Shown: piece by piece, positions 1 to 10,132 of the stretch
Layout: the number at the start of each line of letters is the position of its first letter
Numbering within the stretch: the stretch's first letter is position 1
Made by a program: the position numbers and the translations under genes
Notes under the pieces: generated by a model
Database searches by the model: none
What the model was told of the DNA's origin: nothing
What the model saw: only the letters and a program-made list of their open reading frames with translations
Source of the DNA: Dactylorhiza incarnata
Lineage: Eukaryota; Streptophyta; Magnoliopsida; Asparagales; Orchidaceae
Assembly: GCA_033032865.1 (NCBI GenBank)
Contig: JAWHQI010000267.1
Span: 2,894,001 to 2,958,000 of the forward strand
DNA: 64,000 nucleotides
Reading direction: 5' to 3'

Positions 1-1450
1 TATCTGTCCTTGTGCAAACCATGAGATACATCAAACTGCCCACTGCACCGGCATACAGAACTAGCTTCATTCCCTTCCTCTCCTGGTCGTCTTTAGGACA
101 CAAGTCAGCACTTAATTGAAAATGCGCTGCCAATGGTAGACTCACTGCCTTTGCAGTGTCATCAATCCCAAACCTCTTCAGCACCTTCTCAATGTACGCT
201 CTTTGAGTGAGCCAAACCTTTCCAGCTTCCTTATCCCTACAGATTTCCATCCCAAGAATTTGGCGAGCCTCACCTAACTCCTTCATCTCAAACTGCTTTG
301 AGAGCTGCCTCTTCATTCTATCAATCTCTGTCTGACTTGAAGCGGCAATCAACATATCATCAACATACAATAGGAGATAGATGAACTCACCAGTAGCCAA
401 TTTCTTGAAATATGCACAATGATCATACTGACTCCTTGTGTACTTCTGTCCCAACATAAACTGATCGAACTTTCTGTACCATTGTCTTGGCGACTGCTTC
501 AAACCATAAAGTGACTTGTCCAATTTGCATACCAAATCACTCTGAGCCCCATATCCAAGTGGTTGCTTCATATATATCTCCTCCTGCAAATGTCCGTGCA
601 AAAATGCAGTCTTCACATCAAGCTGCTCCAAAATCAGACCATACTGCGCTACTAAGGCCAAGAGAACACGGATCGACGGATGCTTGACAATTGGGGAAAA
701 CACCTCGTCATAATCGATACCTTCACGCTGAGCAAATCCTTTCGCCACCAATCTTGCCTTGTAACGCACATCAGCAACACCATGAGATCCTTCTTTCTTT
801 GCATACACCCATTTGCACCCAATTGCTTTTCTTCCCGGAGGTAACTTCACTAATCTCCACGTAGCATTTTTATGAAGAGAAGACATCTCTTCATCCATCG
901 CCTCCCTCCAAAAGTCTGCTTCAGAGCTCTCTACATCCTCCTTGAAGTGACTAGGGACTTCAGCCTCAGATGATGTAAGTGCAAATGCAATGTGGTCCCT
1001 CAACCAAGCTGGTTTTGGGACATTCTGCCTCCTGGTCCGGCTCCTGGCAATAGAATCCTGAACATGACTCTCTGCCTCAACTTCCTCCACCTCCTGATCA
1101 TCAACACCTGGTACCTCATCAGCAGTCTCATCATATACCTCGTCTGATCTGTGGAGAACTGGTGGAACAAATGGAGTCACATCAAACTCCTTCTTCTGAA
1201 CAGTGGTAGTGATCGGCTTGGAACACTCCACCTGCTCTGAGTCTCAAGGCTTCAACAAACTCGCCTCATCAAAAGTAACATCTCTGCTAATGACAATCTT
1301 CCTCTCTGTCTGATCATACAGTTTGTAGCCCTTGACTCCACGCTTGAAGCCAATGAAGACCGCCTTCTATGCACATGGTTCCAACTTGTCATTTCTCACG
1401 TGATAATAAGCTGGACACCCAAACACTTTCATGTGCACATAATCTCTAGC
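1..1450 (-). pseudogene. copia pol: integrase C-terminus, linker and reverse transcriptase (partial)
   Basis: Minus-strand translation shows the conserved copia RT blocks in order: KARLVAKGFAQ, EQLDVKTAFLHG, KSLYGLKQSPRQWY and the catalytic LLLYVDDML near 355-380, followed by FEMKELGEARQILGMEI and the start of the RNase H side (AVGSLMYLMVCTRTD) at the window edge. Upstream is the integrase C-terminal block ending KAVFIGFKRG and a variable acidic linker. Two in-frame stops are visible, TAG at 1367-1369 and TGA at 1244-1246. Reverse transcriptase would copy element RNA in cytoplasmic particles; with these stops no full polyprotein can be made. The YVDD site itself is intact. Confidence 0.92.
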
Positions 1451-1910
1451 AGGATGCCCCGATCACATCTCCTTTGGTGTCTTCTTTCCAATAGCTGCAG
1501 AAGGCAGACGGTTCACCAAATGGCAAGCATACTCAAGGGCTTCAACCCAGAAAATCCTGTCTAACCCAGCATTAGACAACATACATCGAACTTTTTCCAC
1601 CAAAGTCCGGTTCATGCGCTCTGCCACCCCCATTCTGCTGTGGTGTCTCCTTGACAGTGAAGTGATGCTCAATACCTGATCTCTGGCACTCTTGCAAGAA
1701 CGTATTCGATGTGTATTCGCCTCCATTGTCTGATCTGATACATCGAATCGTTTTGCCAGTCTGAGTCTCAATCCACTTCTTCCAAGTCACAAATATCTCC
1801 AGAACTTCGCTCTTATGCTTCATGGTGTACACCCAAACATATCTGGAATAATCATCAATAAAGGAGACAAAATATCGCCGCCCGCTGAAAGATGTCGTCT
1901 TCGTCGGGCC
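1451..1910 (-). pseudogene. copia integrase core, frameshifted
   Basis: The catalytic-core signature is split over two minus frames. The first holds IRCIRSDNGGEYTSNTF and TPQQNG (up to about 1632); the second holds VAERMNRTLVEKVRCML and the following helix region. The switch falls at a run of C near 1627-1632, consistent with a single-base indel. The DDE residues Asp (SDNGG) and Glu (AERMN) are present. The upstream boundary is a TGA (1911-1913) in the motif DV-GPTK, where family members have Trp, so the ORF is also closed by a Trp-to-stop change. The domain would join element DNA to the host chromosome; it is inactive as written. Confidence 0.9.
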
Positions 1911-2642
1911 TCAAACATCCGTGTGAACATATTCTAAAATACCTTTCGTACTGTGGACGGCAGTCCCAAAAGATACTCGTGTTTTCTTGCCAAGCACGCA
2001 ATGCTCACAGAAATCCAATTTGCAGCTTCTTGCTCCCTTAATCAATCCTTGCCTTGATAAAGCCTGGAGGGAAGCCTCTCCAGCATGAGCCAGTCTCATA
2101 TGCCATAAAGTAGTGGCATCCAAAAAATCATCAGCAACGGCCACAGCCCCAGTAACTGTACTCCCCTGAAGATAGTATAGGTTGTGGTGACGAACTCCTC
2201 TCATGACAACCAAAGCTCCGCGATTAATCTTCAGAACTCCTGCCTCGATCACTACCTTGTAACCTTTGGCTTCTAAAGCCACAACAGACATCAAATTCTT
2301 CCTGATATCCGGAACATGTCTGACCTCGGTCAACTCCCTCACTGCACCGTCATGCATCCGAACACGAATACTCCAAACACCAATAGTGCGACAAGCCTGA
2401 TCGTTGCCCATTGTAACAACACCAGTATCCAAAGACTTGTAAGCACAAAACCACTCCCGATTGGGACAAATGTGATATGTAGCACCCGTGTCCATAATCC
2501 AACATGAGTCATCAGTAAATAAGCACTGAGGAGTAACATAAAGAGAAACATCAGACTCACCACCACTAGTAATCTCCTGAGTAATATGGGCCTTTGCCTC
2601 TGAGGAACCTCCCTTGTTTTTCTCTTTTAACTTGGGGCTAAG
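1911..2642 (-). pseudogene. copia protease and GAG-pre-integrase region
   Basis: A minus-strand reading frame contains the aspartic protease site (WIMDTGATYHICPNREWF, active-site DTG), then the pre-integrase zinc-binding block LWHMRLAHAGEASLQ with C-x2-C (FCEHCVLGKKTR) at the integrase start. The protease would cleave Gag-Pol during particle maturation. The frame continues upstream past 2642 into DNA that is antisense to a captured gene fragment, so the first ~65 residues of the open frame (up to 2840) are not element protein. Upstream family sequence resumes with KLKEKNKGGSSE near 2640-2600. Confidence 0.88.
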
Positions 2643-3175
2643 GTGAATGAAGGAGAAGGTACTGAAACCTCCAAAAGGATGATGAACCTCCAATGCACAA
2701 GGATGGTATGGAAGAAGAAGATGTCCCCAGGACAAGTGGGGATGTGGAGCCCCAAGGAAGAGTTGAACCCAATCCTGAGCCAACTCAAATGAATACTGAT
2801 CCAGCTGTTCCTCAAGCTGATGATGAACTTCCCAATTCACCTATCCATGGTAAATTAGGAGTTCAGTTAGGCTTCTCCTCTCTAACTATAGTATAGTCTA
2901 GGTGTTTAACTCATCAATCATTTTTTCAGGTGACCTTAGACAAAATTCTCCATCTATGGATGCCCCAAGTGAGGAGGAGCATAGCCCAGCCTATGAAGGA
3001 GGAAGTGGGTATGCTAGTGGGGGTGAACATCAACAGGAACCAACCCCCCCAAATCTTCAAGACACACCTAATGCCCCATCTGAGGGGGAGCAGATCCCTG
3101 ATGATGGAAGGGCTAAAGCTCAGAGTGGAGCTGAAGAAGTGGTGAAAAAGGATTGGCCCAGGAAAGACCAGTTGT
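2643..3175 (+). pseudogene. Captured intron-containing gene fragment, acidic protein, inside copia gag
   Basis: Between the two halves of copia gag, where a CCHC zinc knuckle should be, lies about 530 bp that reads as a gene on the opposite strand. An open frame (about 2666-2850) ends at a GT donor after PNSPIHG; an intron of about 80 bp ends in TTTTTTCAG at about 2931; joining the exons keeps the frame open (HG-DLRQNSPSMDAPSEEE) to about 3175. The product is rich in Glu, Pro, Ser and Gly, without a recognised domain. No target-site duplication was found at its edges. Because an intron is retained, capture at DNA level is more likely than capture of mRNA. The parent gene is unknown and may itself be a transposon linker region. 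Confidence 0.55.
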
Positions 3176-3538
3176 GACCACGTGACTTGCCACGCTTTTG
3201 AGTATCATTACTACTCTTCTTGTGCCAATTCTTCTTTTTCTCAGATCTGCCCCGATGAGACACAAGTGCTTCGGCCGACTCCGCCTTCGATGATTCTTTA
3301 TCCCTTTGACGGAACTCGTGATTCAACAACGCCGTAGACACCTCACTGTACTTTAAGACCTCCTTCCCATGAATGAGAGACACAGTGAAGTTCTCATACT
3401 CATCTGGAAGCGAATTCAATAGAAGGAGCGCCTTGTCTTCATCGCCAACATCCTCGTCCAAATTTAACAGATCTGTCAACAGTTTCGTAAACTCATTCAA
3501 ATGCTCATCAATCGAGACTCCACGTCTCATCTGAAACC
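3176..3538 (-). pseudogene. copia gag, C-terminal half (UBN2-type)
   Basis: Minus translation gives the typical copia Gag helical region: MRRGVSIDEHLNEFTKLL, then LLLNSLPDEYENF and a basic stretch (RGRSEKKKNWHKKS). It continues the protein begun at 8938-8556, from which it is separated by the inserted element and GATAC duplication. The basic tail should lead into a CCHC zinc knuckle, but the frame runs into the captured fragment at about 3175. Gag would form the particle shell and bind element RNA. Loss of the knuckle alone should make this copy defective. Confidence 0.88.
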
Positions 3539-3543
3539 GATAC
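3539..3543. repeat. Target-site duplication GATAC (left)
   Basis: GATAC immediately precedes the TGTTGAAA end of the LTR at 3544 and the same five bases follow the other LTR end at 8551-8555. This marks a clean integrase-mediated insertion into copia gag. Confidence 0.93.
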
Positions 3544-4049
3544 TGTTGAAATCGACAACTCGGTCTCTGTGGAGTTCGGGGCCCTCAGCGAGGCTGAGGG
3601 GCGACCAACCCTTACTCCCCCCAAGGGAGAGCTCTAGGTTGAAGGTGTTGGAACAAAAACTGGACCAAGGTCTTAGTGGGGAGGTCCCGCCACATACCCG
3701 GAAGTCCCCTTGGAACTTCCCCTCCCAAGCCACTACTAAGCTTGGGCACCACTGGAGCCTCTCCTCACCCCCTAGAGAGACTTGGGGAGGGAGAGAGGGA
3801 AGGAGAGAGCTAGCCTAGGATGAGAGATCCCCCCAAATGGTGCCCCCTTGGTCCTATTTATAGGATTCTTGAAGTTGGGCTACAAATAGCCAGAAACTGG
3901 TTTGCCAGATTACCGAAATACCCCTGAATTGGGCTGCGGATAGCCGAATCCCGCTGTTCTGAAATGCTAAGCGTAGACCACCGGACTGCAAATAGCCAGA
4001 ACTGGACTATGAATAGCAAAACTGGACGAGGGGGGCCTCCCCTGGGCGA

Positions 4050-4080
<31 letters not shown>

Positions 4081-4336
4081 GCGAGACCCCCTCCCCCTCT
4101 CCGCCCCAACCTCCTGGGCGAGAGGGGGGCGAGACCCCCTCCCCCTCTCCGCCCCAACCTCTTGGGCGAGAGGGGGGCGAGACCCCCTCCCCCTCTCCGC
4201 CCCAACCTCTTGGGCGAGAGGGGGGGCGAGACCCCCTCAACCTCTCCGCCCCTGCCGCTCTTTCTGCGTGGTTCGATGCTACCAAACTGCCTCCCCCGGA
4301 TCCTTGGGAGTACTCGGCGGATATCGGGGTTGTACA
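3544..4336 (-). repeat. 3' LTR of the Gag-only element
   Basis: 793-bp direct repeat matching 7887-8550. It is longer because it holds extra copies of a ~48-bp GC-rich module (about 4085-4240) ending in GGGCGAGAGGGG. It also holds a run of 30 G at 4052-4081. A TATA-like CTATTTATAGG lies near 3856-3866, giving CCTATAAATAG on the element sense strand. Confidence 0.92.
4085..4240. repeat. ~48-bp tandem modules inside the 3' LTR
   Basis: About three and a half copies of a unit running from CTCCTGGGCGAGAGGGG through GACCCCCTCCCCCTCTCC. The 5' LTR has a single copy, so the copies were gained or lost after the two LTRs separated, or during reverse transcription. Confidence 0.8.
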
Positions 4337-4376
4337 CAATTCTCGCTCTTTTCGAGCGTGGCTCACGCTCGAAAAG
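4337..4376 (-). promoter_or_regulatory. Purine-rich tract and adjacent perfect hairpin next to 3' LTR
   Basis: On the sense strand the last bases before the LTR are AAAAGAGCGAGAATTG, suiting a polypurine primer tract. The related element has AAAGAGCGGGGATTG at the same place (19989-20003). Just beyond it is a perfect 13-bp inverted repeat, arms 4348-4360 and 4364-4376 with a 3-bp loop, overlapping the tract. Confidence 0.6.
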
Positions 4377-4453
4377 AAATGTCCAACCCTGCATATTCGA
4401 CGAGTGTCGCTGGGAACCCGATTATCGGTGATATCTCGGAAAATACATAATCT

Positions 4454-4764
4454 CCCCGAGGGGTCCCTCAACCTTGCCGACTGGTAAGAGCCCGGCTAGC
4501 GGAGCTACCTCGGGGGAAAAAACACTTAACCTCCCCGAGGGGCCTCCCTACCCTGCCGGCTAGTGAGAGCCCGGCTAGCGGAGCCGCCTCGGGAAAAAAC
4601 CACTTACCCTCCCTGAGGGGCCTTCCTACCCTGCCGGCTAGTGAGAGACCGGCTAGCGGAGCCACCTCGGGGGAAAAAACACTTAACCTCCCCGAGGGGC
4701 CTTCCTGCCCTGCCGGCTAGTGAGAGCCCGGCTAGCGTAGCCACCTCGGGGGAAAAACACTATG
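4454..4764. repeat. ~79-bp tandem repeat, four units
   Basis: Units begin at 4454, 4533, 4611 and 4690 (spacing 79, 78, 79). Each contains CCCTGCCGGCTAGTGAGAGC then CCGGCTAGCGGAGCC, an internal imperfect palindrome, and an A-rich spacer. The array lies between gag and the 3' LTR, immediately before the 86-bp array. Confidence 0.9.
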
Positions 4765-6398
4765 GCCATCGAGCGGTTCCCGGCCCTGCCCGCTCGGTGG
4801 GAGTCTGGTCAGTGGGCCAGCATCGAGGCTAAGTACTTTTGAAACATCCTGCCATCGAGCGGTTCCCGGCCCTGCCAGCTAGGTGGGAGCCTGGTTAGCG
4901 GGCCAGCATCGAGACTAAGTACTTTTGAAACATCCTGCCATCGAGCGATTCCCGGCCCTGCCAGCTAGGTGGGAGCCTGGTCAGCGGGCCAGCATCGAGG
5001 CTAAGTACTTTTTAAACATCATGCCATCGAGCGGTTCCCGGCCCTGCCAGCTAGGTGGGAGCCTGGTCAGTGGGCCAGCATCGAGGCTAAGTACTTTTGA
5101 AACATCCTGCCATCGAGCGGTTCCCGGCCCTGACATCTAGGTGGGAGCCTGGTCAGCGGGCCAGCATCGAGGCTAAGTACTTTTGAAACATCCTGCCATC
5201 GAGCGGTTCCCGGCCCTGCCAGCTAGGTGGGAGCCTGGTCAGCGGGCCAGCATCGAGGCTAAGTACTTTTGAAACATCATGCCATCGAGCGGTTCCCGTC
5301 CCTGCCAGCTAGGTGGGAGCCTGGTCAGTGGGCCAGCATCGAGGCTAAGTACTTTTGAAACATCCTGCCATCGAGCTGTTCCCGGCCCTGCCAGCTAGGT
5401 GGGAGCCTGGTCAGTGGGCCAGCATCGAGGCTAAGTACTTTTGAAACATCCTGCCATCGAGCGGTTCCCGGCCCTGCCAGCTAGGTGGGAGCCTGGTCAG
5501 CGGGTCAGCATCGAGGCTAAGTACTTTTGAAACATCATGCCATCGAGCGGTTCCCAGCCCTGCCATCTAGGTGGGAGCCTGGTCAGCGGGCCAGCATCGA
5601 GGCTAAGTACTTTTGAAACATCCTGCCATCGAGCGGTTCCCGGCCCTGCCACCTAGGTGGGAGCCTGGTCAGCGGGCCAGCATCGAGGCTAAGTACTTTT
5701 GAAACATCATGCCATCGAGCGGTTCCCGTCCCTGCCAGCTAGGTGGGAGCCTGGTCAGTGGGCCAGCATCGAGGCTAAGTACTTTTGAAACATCCTGCCA
5801 TCGAGCGGTTCCCGGCCCTGACATCTAGGTGGGAGCCTGGTCAGCGGGCCAGCATCGAGGCTAAGTACTTTTGAAACATCCTGCCATCGAGCGGTTCCCG
5901 GCCCTGCCAGCTAGGTGGGAGCCTGGTCAGCGGGCCAGCATCGAGGCTAAGTACTTTTGAAACATCATGCCATCGAGCGGTTCCCGTCCCTGCCAGCTAG
6001 GTGGGAGCCTGGTCAGTGGGTCAGCATCGAGGCTAAGTACTTTTGAAACATCCTGCCATCGAGCTGTTCCCGGCCCTGCCAGCTAGGTGGGAGCCTGGTC
6101 AGTGGGCCAGCATCGAGGCTAAGTACTTTTGAAACATCCTGCCATCGAGCGGTTCCCGGCCCTGCCAGCTAGGTGGGAGCCTGGTCAGCGGGTCAGCATC
6201 GAGGCTAAGTACTTTTGAAACATCATGCCATCGAGCGGTTCCCAGCCCTGCCATCTAGGTGGGAGCCTGGTCAGCGGGCCAGCATCGAGGCTAAGTACTT
6301 TTGAAACATCATGCCATCGAGCGGTCCCCGGCCCTGCCAGCTAGGTGGGAGCCTGGTCAGCGGGCCAGCATCGAGGCTAAGTACTTTTGAAACATCAT
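4765..6398. repeat. 86-bp tandem repeat, nineteen units, with higher-order duplication
   Basis: Nineteen units of exactly 86 bp, starting with GCCATCGAGCGGTTCCCGG and ending TACTTTTGAAACATC plus CT or AT. The spacing never deviates from 86 bp (4765, 4851, 4937 ... 6313). Unit variants at four diagnostic positions show that units 5-10 (5109-5624) recur in the same order as units 13-18 (5797-6312), a shift of 688 bp or eight units. The array has no spacers, so it is not a CRISPR array. It sits in the 3' untranslated part of the Gag-only element. Confidence 0.96.
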
Positions 6399-6514
6399 GC
6401 CAGTATATTGACCCTCCTAATACATGTGAGAAAACTAGGTACGGAAACAAAACATCACATTACATAGACTTAGGGGTAGTAATAAAAACTAAGCATGGAA
6501 ACCCACTTGGTCTC
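6399..6514. other. Spacer between gag and the 86-bp array
   Basis: AT-richer 116-bp sequence downstream (sense strand) of the gag stop. No motif recognised. Confidence 0.5.
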
Positions 6515-7829
6515 TTACTCCCAAGTCTGGTCTTCCTCGACCTCCTTTGGTTGTTGAGGTTGCTGCCTTGGACCCCTTGCCTCCTTCAGTTCCAAGAACT
6601 CAGGGCAGGTGGATGTCGTGTGACCCTCCTCCTCGTGTAAGTCACAGTAGGGCAACTTAGCCGAATCCCTTCTTTTTCCTCTTCTTTCCGCTTTCCTGGC
6701 TCTCCTCCTTCTTCCCCAACCGATTGCCATGGTTTGCTGGGGTGGTGGAGAGGGCGCCTTCGACTCCTGCCTCCACCCTGGGAGGTCAGTCTCTTCTTCC
6801 TGGAAGTTGTCCTCCTCCTGGTCGAACTTCCTCTTGGGGGCCTTTACTCTCCCCCCCCCCCCCTGCTGCCTTGCCTCTGGCTCACTCAGCTTGGCCAGCC
6901 TTCTTGTGAACTCCGGGTTGACCTCCTCACTTTCAACTTCCTCGGCCGCCCTTTCCATCAACTCCTCAAAGGACACAGGAGCTCTTCTCTTGAGGTCCAT
7001 TTTGAAGAAACCCTCCCACAGCCCCACCGTGAAGGCGAGCTTGAGGGTGTACCCGGGCACTTCTTGGACGAGGAGAACCTCCTCCCTGAACCGTTCCAGA
7101 TAGTGAGCCAGCGACTCCTCTGGTTCTTGCTTGATCTTGAAAAGTGCTTCGGCATCTTTCTTCTTCTTCCTTAACGTCGAGAAGCGTAGCAGGAAAACTC
7201 GGCGTAAGTCTTCGAAGGCATTGATGGATCCTGTAGGGAGCTAGTGGAACCACTCCCTGGCTTTCTCTTTGAGGGTGACGACGAAGAGCCGACACTTGAA
7301 CGCGTCAGTCATGGGCACGATGGAGACCATGTCCTCAAACCCCTGTAGGTGCAGGACGGGGTCATCCTTGCCGAAGTAGTGAGACATCTCCATCCTTCCG
7401 AACCCCTCTGGAACAGGGGCTGAGAGGATCACTTCGCACAAAGGACCTCCTATACTCGCCCCCCTTTGGAGCTGGGCGGGACGGGGTTTGACACCTTCCC
7501 ATCCGCCTACTTGGGTCTCGACGAGTGGGGGTTGAGGACCTCCCCACCCGCCAACTTGGGTCTCGGCGAGTGGGGGTCGAGGACCTCCCCACTCCCCCCC
7601 CCCCCCCCCCTGGCACCTCCTCTCTGGTTGGTTGGTTGAGAGGGATCTCACCATCCTGTCGGGGCGAGACCTCCGGACCACTTCCTCTCCTGCCATCGCC
7701 TATCGAGGCGAAAGCCACCTGCAAGGTCTGCAGGACCTCTTGCCTAAAATTTTCGAACATCTCCAACATCACCCCAGCCACCGGGGGCTGCGAGTGACCT
7801 AGGTCGGAACTTCCTCCACCTCCGTCCAT
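6515..7829 (-). pseudogene. Ty3/gypsy-type gag of the Gag-only element (frameshift and one stop)
   Basis: Start chosen at 7829 (MDGGGGSSDLGHSQPPVAG), the first Met after the PBS. The N-terminus leads into a Pro/Arg-rich stretch interrupted by a C17 run (7594-7610) where the frame shifts. Then comes the retrotransposon Gag core (YFGKDDPVLHLQGFEDMV, KEKAREWFH), a TAG at 7241-7243 in place of Gln (WFHQLP in the relative), then LFKIKQEPEESLAHYLERF and VSFEELMERAAEE, and a compact zinc-knuckle-like motif YCDLHEEEGHTTSTC near the end. Except for the C-run shift, the frame is constant. Gag would package RNA of this or the partner element. The protein is clearly related to Gag at 34357-35158. Confidence 0.88.
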
Positions 7830-7868
7830 GGAGCTCAGCTTGAGGCTTTCTTGAATCGGTCACACTCC

Positions 7869-7886
7869 ACGCTCACCGCACCAAAA
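7869..7886 (-). promoter_or_regulatory. PBS-like primer site, tRNA not identified
   Basis: On the sense strand the 5' LTR end CAACA is followed by TTTTGGTGCGGTGAGCGTGG. The related element has the same sequence except one base at 35199-35215. TGG at the start of such a site pairs with the CCA end of a tRNA. It is not the tRNA-Met primer used by the copia elements here. Confidence 0.6.
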
Positions 7887-8392
7887 TGTTGAAACCGACA
7901 ACTCGGTCTCTGTGGAGTTCGGGGCCCTCAGCGAGGCTGAGGGGCGACCAACCCTTACTCCCCCCAAGGGAGAGCTCTAGGTTGAAGGTGTTGGAACTAA
8001 AACTGGACCAAGGGCTTAGTGGGGAGGTCCCGCCACATACCCGGAAGTCCCCTTGGAACTTCCCCTCCCAAGCCACTACTAAGCTTGGGCACCACTGGAG
8101 CCTCTCCTCACCCCTTAGAGAGACTTGGGGAGGGAGAGAGGGAAGGAGAGAGCTAGCCTAGGATGAGAGATCCCCCCAAATGGTGCCCCCTTGGTCCTAT
8201 TTATAGGATTCTTGAAGTTGGGCTACAAATAGCCAGAAACTGGTTTGCCAGATTACCGAAATACCCCTGAATTGGGCTGCGGATAGCCGAATCCCGCTGT
8301 TCTGAAATGCTAAGCGTAGACCACCGGACTGCGAATAGCCAGAACTGGACTATGAATAGCAAAACTGGACGAGGGGGGCCTCCCCTGGGCGA

Positions 8393-8433
<41 letters not shown>

Positions 8434-8550
8434 GGGGGGGCGAGACCCCCTCCCCCTCTCCGCCCCTGCCGCTCTTTCTGCGTGGTTCGATGCTACCAAA
8501 CTGCCTCCCCCGGATCCTTGGGAGTACTCGGCGGATATCGGGGTTGTACA
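7887..8550 (-). repeat. 5' LTR of the Gag-only element
   Basis: 664-bp direct repeat of 3544-4336, ending TTGTACA at 8550. Holds a run of 38 G at 8395-8432 followed by A and seven G. Contains the same TATA-like motif near 8199-8208. Confidence 0.92.
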
Positions 8551-8555
8551 GATAC
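8551..8555. repeat. Target-site duplication GATAC (right)
   Basis: Second copy of the 5-bp duplication flanking the element at 3544-8550. Confidence 0.93.
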
Positions 8556-8938
8556 AATCGACGCTTCATGTGGAGACGATTCTCCACGCTTTTTGTGAGA
8601 TATTTATTTTCCAGCGCCCTCCAAAGGTTTCCCGCAGAAGTCTCCAACATAACCCCATATTTGATCTCCTGAGTCAGGCAATTTCTGATCAACCCGCAAG
8701 CACTTCGATTCATCTTCAACCAAACTTTTTCTGTCATCCCATCAGGACATTCGTCACCATCAAGAACGTCCTCCAGATTTAAAGAGCAAAGTGCATCCAT
8801 CACCTCGCATCGCCACATGCCAAAGTTACCCTTCCCGTCGAATTTGGTAACATCAATTTTCACCGGAAGTGAACTCGTATGATGGATCATTGATTCCACC
8901 GCCCCAGAAGATGAAGAAGTTGCACCGAAGTCTCCCAT
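8556..8938 (-). pseudogene. copia gag, N-terminal half
   Basis: Begins MGDFGATSSSSG at 8938 (a Met eleven codons further upstream is also possible) and continues with KFDGKGNFGMWRCEVMDAL, typical of the DUF4219/UBN2 N-terminus of copia Gag, then LWRALENKYLTKS. It stops at the insertion of the Gag-only element; the rest of the protein is at 3538-3176. Confidence 0.88.
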
Positions 8939-9813
8939 TTTTTTTGGTTGATCCCAAATCAAACAACACAAAACAATAACAACAACAACAACAACAAATT
9001 CTTTTTTTTTTCTCAGTTCACGGGCTCCAACGAGAGAATAAATCTATTATTTGTGTAATCACGCAGGCACCATCTCCTGGGAAGGAAGAAACTTTTTTTT
9101 AATTTGAAGAAGCCGCCTCGAGAGCCTTCCCAAAGACCAGAGCATGCAAGCGTGGCCTCCACCGAAACCTGCAACCCCGGCGCCGCCTCCTCTTGTTGCA
9201 GGCGCCTCCAAACCAAATGAGGAAAAAAAACAAGAGGCCTGCCCATCGTGGAGGAAGAAGATGGATTTTTGCGCTACCCTTTTGCCGGAGCCAAGAGAGG
9301 AGAGCAGAAACCGAAAGATAAAACCTCCTCATTTATGTTTTCAATTTGGCGCCGCTGTCAGATCTCCTCTATTTTCCAACGCATGTGCCAGAAAAAGAAG
9401 TCCCAAAAATGACTTTTTTTTAATTCCTTTGGCGCTACCTGATCGGAGAAGGAAAGACCAATAAAAAAACTTCCTTTTTTTTTCTAATTTGCCAATTTGG
9501 CGCTGCCTCCACGCAAACCGAAGGATCCACGTTGGAGTGTCGCCAACATCAGAGAGACGATCTCCTTTTGAAATCTGTGTTCTTCTTTCAAGGTTGCGCC
9601 GCCTACACCAAGCAGTCGTCTCCTCCAATTGAAGAACAGGAATCTCACCTTCTCGGTCTTTTATTCTAACAGTTGGCTCTGCAGAGCAACAACCAAAACA
9701 AAACCTTTTTTTATCCGACGCCGACCTCCTGTTCGAAAACAAAGCTCCACCTCCAAGAGCCGGTCTTTCACATACAAACCGCCTCCAAACAAAAAAAATC
9801 ACACTGCAACCTA
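8939..9813 (-). other. copia 5' leader
   Basis: About 870 bp between primer site and gag start. It contains several imperfect modules in which a run of T or A is followed by TTTGGCGCYRCCT-like sequence (near 9290, 9350, 9430 and 9500). No protein is evident. Such leaders carry packaging signals, but none can be identified here. Confidence 0.6.
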
Positions 9814-9825
9814 GCTCTGATACCA
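9814..9825 (-). promoter_or_regulatory. Primer binding site, tRNA-iMet type
   Basis: Sense strand reads TGGTATCAGAGC, two bases from the LTR end, the standard plant copia primer site complementary to the 3' end of initiator methionine tRNA. Confidence 0.95.
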
Positions 9826-9827
9826 CT

Positions 9828-10132
9828 TGTTGTGCGAACGTGCGGAAAAAACCAAAATCACACAACCACAATCAAAAGAACACGATGCGATTTACGTGGT
9901 TCGGCGAGGAGCGCCTACGTCCACGGGGAGGGGTTATTCACTATCACCGGTGGGGGAGAAAAGAAAAGGCCAATACAAATATTACAACTCCACACAAATA
10001 AAAACCCTAACCTCTTCTATTTATAGGGAAAATTAGGGCAACCCAAAAAGACAAAAATACCCCTCAAACAACAAAGACCAAAACGCCCCTCAAACCAACA
10101 TGGTGCTGCCGGAGCCGGCACCGCACCCAACA
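9828..10132 (-). repeat. copia 5' LTR
   Basis: 305 bp bounded by TGTTGTGCG and CACCCAACA, with short inverted ends TGTTG/CAACA. A TATA-like CCTATAAATAG (sense) lies at 10018-10028. The other LTR is outside the window, so its age cannot be estimated. Confidence 0.85.

Larger units (their letters stand above)
3544..8550 (-). mobile_element. Gag-only non-autonomous LTR retrotransposon (TR-GAG type), related to the gypsy element at 18992-35666
   Basis: Complete 5.0-kb element with LTRs 3544-4336 and 7887-8550, both ending TGTTGAAA...TTGTACA on the plus strand, and a GATAC duplication. Sense is minus: a PBS-like site abuts the right LTR, gag lies at 7829-6515, then come two tandem arrays and a purine-rich tract beside the left LTR. 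No protease, reverse transcriptase or integrase is present, matching the described class of terminal-repeat elements with a Gag gene only. Gag and both ends resemble the larger element at 18992-35666, which could have supplied pol in trans. LTR bodies are nearly identical apart from one insertion and G-run length, so insertion is fairly recent. Confidence 0.9.
1..10132 (-). mobile_element. Ty1/copia LTR retrotransposon, truncated by window edge, with nested insertions
   Basis: Read on the minus strand the element runs 5' LTR (9828-10132), tRNA-Met-type primer site (9814-9825), leader, gag (8938-8556, continued at 3538-3176), protease/pre-integrase, integrase and reverse transcriptase, leaving the window at position 1 inside the RNase H side of pol. 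The 3' LTR is outside the window. Gag is interrupted by a complete LTR element at 3544-8550; joining the sequence across that element and its GATAC duplication restores the gag frame. A second foreign segment (about 2643-3175) replaces the gag zinc-knuckle region. Several stops and a frameshift show it is dead. Order protease-integrase-RT identifies copia; the sub-lineage was not assigned. Confidence 0.93.

Noticed and set aside
4765..6398. CRISPR-like array
   Set aside because: Units are directly abutting without spacers, 86 bp long, inside a plant retrotransposon.
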